A stretch of DNA of 8,738 nt from Roseburia sp. (GTDB lineage: Bacteria > Bacillota > Clostridia > Lachnospirales > Lachnospiraceae), in assembly GCA_003483745.1 (NCBI GenBank), contig DMYD01000032.1:64836-73573 (forward strand), given 5' to 3'. The notes below the pieces were generated by a model, which did no database searches, was not told the origin of the DNA, and worked only from the letters and a program-made list of their open reading frames with translations. A program made the position numbers and the translations under genes. Positions 1 through 6,225 of the stretch are shown in pieces (position 1 is the stretch's first letter; every line of letters starts with the position of its first letter).

Positions 1-33
1 TTCAGAGGAACTCGGATTTTGCTTCGCAAAACA

Positions 34-39
34 AGGAGG
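34..39 (+). promoter_or_regulatory. Ribosome binding site of the secreted protein
   Basis: A perfect AGGAGG lies 7 nt before the ATG at 47 and decides the start over the in-frame TTG at 41. A small inverted repeat, TTTTGC (17-22) and GCAAAA (26-31) with a TTC loop, sits directly upstream and could fold in the leader without covering the ribosome site. Confidence 0.85.
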
Positions 40-46
40 ATTGGTT

Positions 47-904
47 ATGAAAACCAGAGAAACATTTTTTCACAGAGTCTTGAGTATGCTGTTAACTGCA
101 GCTATGGTAGTTACTTTGTTTACAGTGGCAGCTCCGACAGAGGCACAGGCAGCTGGACTTTCATTTAAGGGGAAGGGAACATCTGCTGTTACAATTACAG
201 ATGATCAGTGTTATGATATGATCGGTGGTAGCTATACAACAAATTATATCAAATATAAGCCATCCGTAACAGGAACTGTAACTTTAAAGTTCCAGAATGC
301 ATCTGCATATTATTCGGATTCTTATGGTGATGTTACATTCTGTGATAAAAATAAGAAAACCATTGGACAGTCAAACGAACAGTGGAATAATGGGTACAAA
401 AACAGTATATATTATACATCAACTTATGGTGTAAAGAAAAACCAGACTTATTATTTTGCAGTAAGATGTTCAAATGGTACAAAAATCACAGCTACCACAA
501 AGGCGATAAAAGATTCTTCAGCAAGCAAAAAATCAAAAGCAAAGAATCTTTCAAAAGGTAAGAAAACAACAGGTGTTATCACTGCAGGTGACAGCAAAGC
601 TGACTGGTATAAAATCAAATTAACAAAAACTGCTAAATTAAAACTGCGTTATGAGGCACAAACAAATGGAAGTAACAATGCAAATGGTTTCAAAATTACT
701 TTCTATGATAAGAATGGAAAAATGTGGACAAGCAATTCTTATTCCTATATCACGAGATTTGATCCGAAAGACGGATGGGATATCTATATGAAGAGCAATT
801 ATGGTTCGAAACATTCTATTGCAACAGGAACTTATTATGTAAAGGTAGAACGTATGAGTAAGGCATCATCCGGTTCTTACACATTAAAATGGAGTACATA
901 CTAA
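47..904 (+). CDS. Secreted protein with two PPC-like beta-sandwich units
   Basis: This 285-residue protein is predicted to be exported. Residues 1-36 form a Sec signal peptide: basic start (MKTRETFFHR), a hydrophobic core around 11-29, and an AQA-A cleavage site near residue 35. The mature part (about 250 residues) is rich in Lys, Thr, Ser and Tyr. It reads as two similar beta-rich units, about 38-155 and 165-285, joined by a Ser/Lys-rich linker. The second unit has the pattern of a bacterial pre-peptidase C-terminal (PPC) domain: GDSKADWYKIKL, then GTYYVKVER and a closing SGSYTLKW. No catalytic domain, LPXTG anchor or transmembrane segment follows, so a free or wall-adhering binding protein is likely; the ligand is unknown. 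The ATG at 47 is chosen because AGGAGG at 34-39 lies 7 nt upstream. A TTG at 41 in the same frame is only 1 nt from that site. The promoter lies outside the window. The export call is firm; the domain call is a family-level inference. Confidence 0.87.
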   Translation: MKTRETFFHRVLSMLLTAAMVVTLFTVAAPTEAQAAGLSFKGKGTSAVTITDDQCYDMIGGSYTTNYIKYKPSVTGTVTLKFQNASAYYSDSYGDVTFCDKNKKTIGQSNEQWNNGYKNSIYYTSTYGVKKNQTYYFAVRCSNGTKITATTKAIKDSSASKKSKAKNLSKGKKTTGVITAGDSKADWYKIKLTKTAKLKLRYEAQTNGSNNANGFKITFYDKNGKMWTSNSYSYITRFDPKDGWDIYMKSNYGSKHSIATGTYYVKVERMSKASSGSYTLKWSTY

Positions 905-921
905 AAGCTGCATGAAAGCAG

Positions 922-939
922 TATGTTTTTCAAAACATA
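922..939. repeat. 18-nt palindrome after the secreted protein gene
   Basis: TATGTTTT (922-929) and AAAACATA (932-939) are a perfect inverted repeat around TC. A short hairpin, CTGC (908-911) with GCAG (918-921), lies just before it. The palindrome begins 18 nt past the stop codon. It may help 3'-end formation or be a protein site; with only A/T-rich arms its role is uncertain. Confidence 0.5.
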
Positions 940-962
940 ATTTTGTCAGAAAATGAAATATC

Positions 963-999
963 AAAAAAGAGGTAACCGGCACTGGATTACCTCTTTTTT
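963..999. terminator. Bidirectional intrinsic terminator between convergent genes
   Basis: Positions 963-975 (six A, then GAGGTAA) are the exact reverse complement of 987-999 (TTACCTC, then five more T), a 13-bp perfect stem. It is extended inward by CC (976-977) pairing with GG (984-985), with one bulged A at 986. The A run becomes a U tract on the minus strand and the T run does so on the plus strand, so one hairpin can end both the secreted protein transcript and the ABC-F transcript. It lies 59 nt past one stop codon and 16 nt past the other. Confidence 0.92.
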
Positions 1000-1014
1000 A
1001 TTATGACAATCGAT

Positions 1015-2655
1015 TTAGTTATCGTTTTCATCGTCAGAAGACATATTGTAAACCTGACGTTTTCTTGCCATCTCGTCATTCTCAAGATATTCATCATAAG
1101 TAGAAACTTTGTCAATGAATGTGCCATCCGGCAGAAATTCAATGATACGGTTTGCTGTTGTCTGTACGACCTGATGGTCACGGGAAGCGAAAAGGACAAC
1201 ACCCGGGAATTTGATCAGGCCGTTGTTTAATGCGGTGATAGATTCCATATCAAGATGGTCTGTTGGTTCATCTAAGATCAGAACATTTGTAGCCATGATC
1301 ATCATGCGGGAGAGCAGTACACGCACTTTCTCACCACCGGAAAGAACACGCATTTTCTTCGTTCCATCTTCTCCTGCGAAAAGCATACGGCCGAGAAATC
1401 CACGTACATAAGTTGCATCTTTGATCTCAGAGTACTGTGTCAGCCAGTCAACGATTAAAAGATCGGTATCGAAGATCTCCGTGTTATCTTTCGGAAAATA
1501 AGACTGGCTTGTGGTAACACCCCATTTATAAGAACCGGAATCCGGCTCCATTTCCCCGGTAAGTATTTTAAAGAGTGTTGTTTTTGCAAGCTCGTTACCA
1601 CCAACGAAAGCAATCTTGTCATCGTGTCCGACAATAAAGGATACATTGTCGAGAACTTTTACACCGTCGATCGTTTTTGTGATGCCTTCTACTGACAGAA
1701 CCTCATTACCGATCTCACGGCTTGGACGAAAATCGATGTACGGATATTTACGGCTGGAAGGACGGATCTCGTCTAACTGGATCTTCTCTAATGCACGTTT
1801 TCTGGAGGTAGCCTGTTTGGATTTGGAAGCATTTGCAGAGAAGCGGGAGATAAAGTCCTGTAACTCTTTGATCTTTTCTTCCTTCTTTTTGTTGGCTTCT
1901 TTCATCTGTTTTACAAGAAGCTGGCTGGATTCATACCAGAAATCGTAGTTACCGGCGTACAGCTGGATCTTACCGTAATCAATATCTGCAATGTTGGTGC
2001 AGACTTTGTTTAAGAAATAACGGTCATGGGATACGACAATGACTGTATTTTCAAAGTTGATCAAAAACTCCTCTAACCAGTTGATCGCATCTAAATCCAG
2101 GTGGTTGGTCGGCTCATCGAGAAGCAGAATATCCGGATTGCCAAATAATGCCTGGGCAAGCAATACCTTTACTTTTAAAGGACCTGGCATGTCAGCCATC
2201 TGTGTATAATGTTCTTCTGTCGGGATTCCAAGGCCATTGAGAAGGGTTGCAGCATCGGACTCTGCATTCCATCCGTCCATGTCAGCAAACTCTGCTTCAA
2301 GTTCGCTTGCACGGATACCATCCTCATCTGTAAAATCTTCTTTCATGTAAATGGCATCTTTTTCTTTCATAATGTCGTAGAGACGTTTGTTACCCATGAT
2401 GACAGTATCAAGAACTGTATATTCATCATATTTAAAGTGGTCCTGCTGCAGGAAAGAAAGACGCTGGCCCGGTGTGATAGTAACATCGCCTCCGGTTGGT
2501 TCTAACTGCCCGGATAAGATTTTTAAAAATGTAGACTTCCCGGCACCGTTTGCACCGATAAGACCGTAACAGTTTCCCTCAGTAAACTTAATATTGACGT
2601 CCTCGAACAGGGCTTTTTTTCCAATCCGAAGCGTAACGTTATTTGCACTGATCAT
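1015..2655 (-). CDS. ABC-F family ATPase, YbiT/YkpA type
   Basis: This 546-residue soluble protein has two ABC ATPase domains and no membrane segment. That is the ABC-F plan: these proteins bind the ribosomal E site and act on translation rather than transport. The first domain has Walker A GANGAGKS (34-41), Walker B and catalytic Glu LLLDEPTNHLD (177-187) and H-loop VSHDR (His210). An arm insertion lies near 88-130, and a Lys/Glu-rich linker at about 240-300 corresponds to the tRNA-contacting region. The second domain has signature LSGGEK (438-443) and LILDEPTDHLD (459-469). Several motifs are altered. The first signature reads MPGPLKVKV (156-164) instead of LSGGQ. The second Walker A is GGNELAKT (352-359), keeping Lys358 and Thr359 but losing two glycines. 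The second H-loop is SRDH, with Arg492 where His is usual. From memory, YbiT-type proteins share such changes, so they need not mean inactivity. AGGAG (2666-2670) lies 10 nt before the ATG. The leader is short and shows no upstream peptide, so antibiotic-type attenuation is not evident. Family is certain; exact role is not. Confidence 0.95.
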   Translation of the reverse strand: MISANNVTLRIGKKALFEDVNIKFTEGNCYGLIGANGAGKSTFLKILSGQLEPTGGDVTITPGQRLSFLQQDHFKYDEYTVLDTVIMGNKRLYDIMKEKDAIYMKEDFTDEDGIRASELEAEFADMDGWNAESDAATLLNGLGIPTEEHYTQMADMPGPLKVKVLLAQALFGNPDILLLDEPTNHLDLDAINWLEEFLINFENTVIVVSHDRYFLNKVCTNIADIDYGKIQLYAGNYDFWYESSQLLVKQMKEANKKKEEKIKELQDFISRFSANASKSKQATSRKRALEKIQLDEIRPSSRKYPYIDFRPSREIGNEVLSVEGITKTIDGVKVLDNVSFIVGHDDKIAFVGGNELAKTTLFKILTGEMEPDSGSYKWGVTTSQSYFPKDNTEIFDTDLLIVDWLTQYSEIKDATYVRGFLGRMLFAGEDGTKKMRVLSGGEKVRVLLSRMMIMATNVLILDEPTDHLDMESITALNNGLIKFPGVVLFASRDHQVVQTTANRIIEFLPDGTFIDKVSTYDEYLENDEMARKRQVYNMSSDDENDN

Positions 2656-2712
2656 AGTTATTATTCTCCTGATTTGTTAATATTGCTTGCGCGGATGCTA
2701 TTGCAAACCGCC

Positions 2713-2741
2713 ATTATACTGTAATTGCACCAATTTGTATC
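2713..2741 (-). promoter_or_regulatory. Predicted promoter of the ABC-F gene
   Basis: On the minus strand a perfect TATAAT -10 box (2713-2718) is preceded, at a 17-nt spacing, by GATACA (2736-2741), a weak -35 box matching only the ACA half of TTGACA. Transcription would begin near 2706 and give a leader of about 50 nt. Confidence 0.6.
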
Positions 2742-2780
2742 ATACTAGAAAAGTGGGGAGAATGCAACCGAAACTTCCTA

Positions 2781-2825
2781 TTTTATGGAAAACACCAGGT
2801 TTTGGAAATTACATGGATTTTGGAA
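2781..2825 (+). repeat. Three short direct repeats upstream of the GGDEF/EAL gene
   Basis: TTTTATGGAA (2781-2790), TTTTGGAA (2800-2807) and TTTTGGAA (2818-2825) recur at 19- and 18-nt steps just upstream of the -10 box at 2837. The last copy overlaps the end of the -35 hexamer. They could be regulator sites or simple A/T-rich coincidence. Confidence 0.4.
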
Positions 2826-2842
2826 GAAATATGATATATAAT
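2814..2842 (+). promoter_or_regulatory. Predicted promoter of the GGDEF/EAL gene
   Basis: A perfect TATAAT lies at 2837-2842. The hexamer at the 17-nt spacing, TGGATT (2814-2819), is a poor -35 box with 3 of 6 matches. Start of transcription would be near 2849, about 58 nt before the first ATG. The weak -35 suggests low or activator-dependent expression. Confidence 0.55.
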
Positions 2843-2906
2843 GAGCGTGGGAGAGTCAACAGGCTTGCATGATTAACGAACGGCGAATGAGAATGAGATC
2901 ACGTAC

Positions 2907-5900
2907 ATGAATGGAGAAAAAATGGAAAAGGGAAATGTAAGGGGACTGATACAGGAGTTTCCAATGGGGGTAGCAGTATTAAAAGGTGGAAATTTTCTGC
3001 AGATTGAGATAGCAAATGAAGAATTTATGAGGGCCATAGGGCATGAGGGGCAGACAGAATCATATAGGGAACGTGATTTTTATGATTTTGTTTATTTGCA
3101 GGATACAGGTGCCTTTGAAGACATGATCGAAAAATGCAGAGAGCAGAAAAAGGCAGAAGAAGTCGAGGTAAGAATTATATCTGGGCAGGGACAGATCTGT
3201 TGGGTAAAGTTCTGGTGCAGTATCTATTATTATAAGGATGCGGTGCCGTATTATCTTTTGATATGTAAGGATACCAATGACAAAAAGGCGTTAGAAGATG
3301 AACTTTTCTTATTGAATGAACAATACTCTATGCTGGAGGAAGTGACAGATGACGTACCTTTCGAATATGATGTGCAGGGAAAAAGGTTCCGGATCCCGCA
3401 CAAATATCATATCAATGGGTGTTTGATAAAAGACGATCAGGACTATATGGAAATAGAAGAGTGGCTTGCTTTTATCCATAAAGATGACCAGCCGTTATAC
3501 CGGGAAGTGATTCAGAATGCATCCGCAAAGGAGATGTCAGGATCATTTGACTACCGGATGAATATTGCACTTGGAGGAAAATTGCCCCAGTATTGCTGGT
3601 ACCGGACTGTGTATCGGAGCATTCGGGGAATGAACGGAAAAATCTTAAAGATCATTGGAAGAAGTTATGATATCAGCTCTGACAGAAAGATACAGGAGCA
3701 GCTTTCCGCAGAGATGCGCAGAGATCCGCTGACACATCTTTATAATAAAGTTGCGACCGGTGAGGAGGCTGAGCGGATATTAAATGAATATCCGGAAGGA
3801 ACACACGTATTGTTTCTGATTGATATTGATAATTTTAAGAGCATTAACGATACGTTTGGACATACGGTGGGAGATACTGTGATTTCTGATATTGCATCAG
3901 CTTTAGAAGAACAGTTTCCGGATCATAAACTGGTGGGAAGAGTCGGTGGAGATGAATTTCTGGTGCTGATGGATAATACGACCATAAAGCAGGCAGAACA
4001 AAAGGCAAAGGATCTCTGCAGACGTGGAGATAAGAAGCTGGTCGGGGATGATGCAGTCATATACGTGACAATGAGTGTGGGGCTTGCAGTGTCCGGACAG
4101 GATGGGGATCATTATACGGAATTGTTTGACCAGGCAGACCGTGCAATGTATGAGATCAAGCGGAGTGGAAAAAGTAATTATGCTTTTGCCGGGAAAAACA
4201 AGGCCGGTCATACAAAACGTGATATTGATACCTGTGGAAAAGATGTGGATTTTGAAAAAAAGCAGGGCATGGACAAAGAATTTTTGAATACGGCATTTCT
4301 GCTTTTGTCACATGCAAGGGATATAAACGGTTCCTTAAATGTGCTGTTAGAAAGAATTGGCAGACGGTATCATCTGGATATGGTGGCAGTTTTTGAATAT
4401 GATGAAGAAATTTCACAGATGACGCTGACCAATTACTGGAGCACTTTTGGGCAGATTTATGAAAAAAATGTCATAAAGCTGATCCGGGATGAGGTTGCAG
4501 AGGCAGGCAGTGGAGATTTTGTAATACTGAATGATACGGATGAAACACATGATAAAAGGCTTTCACTTGAAAACTGGAATACCGGTGAGAACCGCATTAC
4601 ACAGATCGCGGTAGCGAAATTTGAATATTCCGGCAGTAAAACCGGAGGATTATATTTTGGTGTGCAAAACAGACAGAATTATTTTGAAAGTGCAGACCGG
4701 ACAACGTTTTGTGAACTTGCAAGGGTGACATCTGTGTTTGTGTCACTGCGCAATAAGTTGAGAGATGACCAGAAAGAGATCCGCCATCTGCAGGATCGGG
4801 ATCAGCTTACCGGACTATATAATTTAGAGGCGTTTAAATACAGATTGAAAAAAATTTTAAGTGAGGCACAAAAGGACCGGGATCATTATGCGCTCATTCA
4901 TGTGGATATTGATAAGTTTTCATATGTGAACGAAAATTACGGACAGCAGACTGGTGATGCCATCTTAAAAGATTTTGCAGCGGGGATGCAAAAAAATGAT
5001 AGAGTACTTTTGGCATGCCGGATGTATTCAGATTATTTTATTCTCCTTTTAAAGGGAAAATCCCAGGATGAAATAGAAAAAATGGTGGCGTGGAGTACAG
5101 AGCATTACGAAGAAAAATTAAAAAAACGTTATCCGTCCGGGACATTGAGGCTTTCTGTGGGAATCTGCCATATTGAGAATCCGAATGAAAAGTTTGACAC
5201 GATATTAGAGAGTGCAAATATGGCACGCAAACTGGTAAAAGAACAGGGGGGTGCCGGAATCTGCGTATATAAGGAAGCAATGCGTGCAAAACGTGATGAT
5301 GAAATTCAGATTACAGGACGTTTTTATGGGGCAATGCAGCAGGGAGAACTCGAAATTTATCTGCAGCCTAAGTTTTATTTAAAAGAACGTAAAATATATG
5401 GAGCAGAGGCATTGGCAAGATGGAGGACAAAATCAGGGGAAATGATCATGCCGGGCAGGTTTGTACCTCCGCTGGAGAATATCGGATATGTGGTGGATCT
5501 TGATTTTTATATTTACGAGCAGCTTTTACGTGCAATGAGAAGATGGAAAAAAGCAGGAAAAGAGCTGTTTACGATATCTACGAATTTCTCAAGACGCAAT
5601 TTTGAAAATGGAGGAAAAAATTTTGCCGGACGTTTAAAACGCATGGCAGATCATTATGAAATTGATCCTAAATACATCGAAGTGGAAGTCACGGAGAGTG
5701 TTGTGGTAGAAAATGTGGATGAATTAAGAAAGGTGTTAGCCGAACTTGAAGAATTTGGATTCCGCATTGCAATCGATGATTTTGGAACGGGATATTCTTC
5801 TTTAGGTGTGCTGCTTGAGATACCTGCAGATGTGGTAAAAATCGATAAAAGTTTTACAGACCGCATTAATATAAAAGAACAGAGAAATTTTGTCTCACAG

Positions 5901-6062
5901 ATGGGAAGCTTCATCCACTCCGCGAAGGAAGAGGTAATATTTGAAGGAATTGAGACCGAAGAACAGCTCCGGTTCCTGAGCAGTTGTGGTTTTTTGTATG
6001 GACAGGGATATTTATTTGACAGACCGATTCCATTGAAAGAATTTGAAAGAAAATATATGTGA
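2907..6062 (+). CDS. Cyclic-di-GMP regulator: PAS-PAS-GGDEF-GAF-GGDEF(degenerate)-EAL
   Basis: This 1051-residue protein probably makes and breaks cyclic-di-GMP in response to signals sensed in the cytoplasm; no signal peptide or membrane helix is visible. In order it has two PAS-like sensor regions (about 8-130 and 145-265), a GGDEF domain (270-430), a GAF-like region (about 455-620), a second GGDEF fold (630-790) and an EAL domain (about 800-1048). The first GGDEF keeps DIDNF (306-310) and an exact GGDEF (347-351), so diguanylate cyclase activity is expected. The RxxD inhibitory site is replaced by PDHK (338-341). The second GGDEF reads YSDYF (707-711) and is probably a regulatory or nucleotide-binding remnant. 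The EAL domain keeps EAL (Glu834), the Asn of STNFS, Glu of EVTES, DDFGTGYSSL (Asp957, Asp958), Lys978, Glu1013 of EGIET and the Gln of QGYLF, so phosphodiesterase activity is expected. The ATG at 2922 (MEKGNV) is an alternative start, since GGAG at 2913-2916 lies 5 nt before it, while 2907 has only a weak GAG upstream. The net direction of activity cannot be read from sequence. Confidence 0.95.
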   Translation: MNGEKMEKGNVRGLIQEFPMGVAVLKGGNFLQIEIANEEFMRAIGHEGQTESYRERDFYDFVYLQDTGAFEDMIEKCREQKKAEEVEVRIISGQGQICWVKFWCSIYYYKDAVPYYLLICKDTNDKKALEDELFLLNEQYSMLEEVTDDVPFEYDVQGKRFRIPHKYHINGCLIKDDQDYMEIEEWLAFIHKDDQPLYREVIQNASAKEMSGSFDYRMNIALGGKLPQYCWYRTVYRSIRGMNGKILKIIGRSYDISSDRKIQEQLSAEMRRDPLTHLYNKVATGEEAERILNEYPEGTHVLFLIDIDNFKSINDTFGHTVGDTVISDIASALEEQFPDHKLVGRVGGDEFLVLMDNTTIKQAEQKAKDLCRRGDKKLVGDDAVIYVTMSVGLAVSGQDGDHYTELFDQADRAMYEIKRSGKSNYAFAGKNKAGHTKRDIDTCGKDVDFEKKQGMDKEFLNTAFLLLSHARDINGSLNVLLERIGRRYHLDMVAVFEYDEEISQMTLTNYWSTFGQIYEKNVIKLIRDEVAEAGSGDFVILNDTDETHDKRLSLENWNTGENRITQIAVAKFEYSGSKTGGLYFGVQNRQNYFESADRTTFCELARVTSVFVSLRNKLRDDQKEIRHLQDRDQLTGLYNLEAFKYRLKKILSEAQKDRDHYALIHVDIDKFSYVNENYGQQTGDAILKDFAAGMQKNDRVLLACRMYSDYFILLLKGKSQDEIEKMVAWSTEHYEEKLKKRYPSGTLRLSVGICHIENPNEKFDTILESANMARKLVKEQGGAGICVYKEAMRAKRDDEIQITGRFYGAMQQGELEIYLQPKFYLKERKIYGAEALARWRTKSGEMIMPGRFVPPLENIGYVVDLDFYIYEQLLRAMRRWKKAGKELFTISTNFSRRNFENGGKNFAGRLKRMADHYEIDPKYIEVEVTESVVVENVDELRKVLAELEEFGFRIAIDDFGTGYSSLGVLLEIPADVVKIDKSFTDRINIKEQRNFVSQMGSFIHSAKEEVIFEGIETEEQLRFLSSCGFLYGQGYLFDRPIPLKEFERKYM

Positions 6063-6093
6063 GATTGCACTTGTTTTTGTACAGTCAAAGCCC

Positions 6094-6122
6094 TTTTCTT
6101 TTGATAAATTCTATGCTAAAAT
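6094..6122 (+). promoter_or_regulatory. Predicted extended -10 promoter for pyruvate:ferredoxin oxidoreductase
   Basis: TAAAAT (6117-6122, 5 of 6 matches to TATAAT) is preceded by TGC (6114-6116), an extended -10 element. The hexamer 17 nt upstream, TTTTCT (6094-6099), is a weak -35 box, which an extended -10 can tolerate. Transcription would start near 6129 and give a leader of about 97 nt. A second candidate is TTCACA (6159-6164), 17 nt, TACAGT (6182-6187). It would give a leader of about 30 nt. Confidence 0.5.
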
Positions 6123-6146
6123 ATGACTTAAGTCGATAAATTGTAT
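6103..6146 (+). repeat. Paired GATAAATTnTAT elements flanking the predicted promoter
   Basis: GATAAATTCTAT (6103-6114) and GATAAATTGTAT (6135-6146) match at 11 of 12 positions and are 32 nt apart, about three helical turns. They lie on either side of the predicted -10 box. The second copy also has a small dyad, GATA-N5-TATC (6135-6147). This is the layout of a paired operator, but no known regulator motif is recognised. Confidence 0.4.
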
Positions 6147-6211
6147 CATTTTGTGCTTTTCACACAGGAGCATAAGAGAGATACAGTATGACATTTTATT
6201 TTTTTAAAATA

Positions 6212-6217
6212 AGGAGG
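6212..6217 (+). promoter_or_regulatory. Ribosome binding site of pyruvate:ferredoxin oxidoreductase
   Basis: A perfect AGGAGG stands 8 nt before the ATG at 6226, in an A/T-rich and probably unstructured leader. This fits a strongly translated gene. Confidence 0.9.
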
Positions 6218-6225
6218 AATAAGTA

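Noticed and set aside
1616..1948. A plus-strand 110-codon frame opposite the ABC-F gene
   Set aside because: It is antisense to the ABC-F linker region. Its Leu/Phe/Ser-rich sequence comes from reading Lys/Glu codons backwards.
2656..2706. An attenuator or leader peptide controlling the ABC-F gene, as seen in antibiotic-resistance ABC-F genes
   Set aside because: The predicted leader is about 50 nt with no upstream start codon followed by a short open frame and no terminator hairpin. The protein also groups with the housekeeping YbiT/YkpA type.
2687..2872. A 61-codon open frame in the gap between the ABC-F and GGDEF/EAL genes
   Set aside because: It has no ribosome binding site, its translation looks random (Cys-, Asn- and Arg-rich without a motif), and it overlaps the predicted promoters of both flanking genes.
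5654..6088. A 144-codon minus-strand open frame opposite the EAL domain
   Set aside because: It lies antisense to strongly conserved EAL coding sequence, its Ser-rich translation mirrors the sense codons, and it has no recognisable domain.
6063..6110. A possible intrinsic terminator after the GGDEF/EAL gene
   Set aside because: Only a 5-bp A/T-rich stem (TCAAA with TTTGA) around a 10-nt or longer loop is present, with no U tract, so some read-through to PFOR cannot be excluded.
6151..6165. TTGTG-N5-CACAC resembling a Rex redox-repressor site upstream of PFOR
   Set aside because: Known Rex sites have about 8 nt between the TTGTG and CACAA arms; here there are 5, and the outer base pair does not match. 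Only a 4-bp dyad remains.
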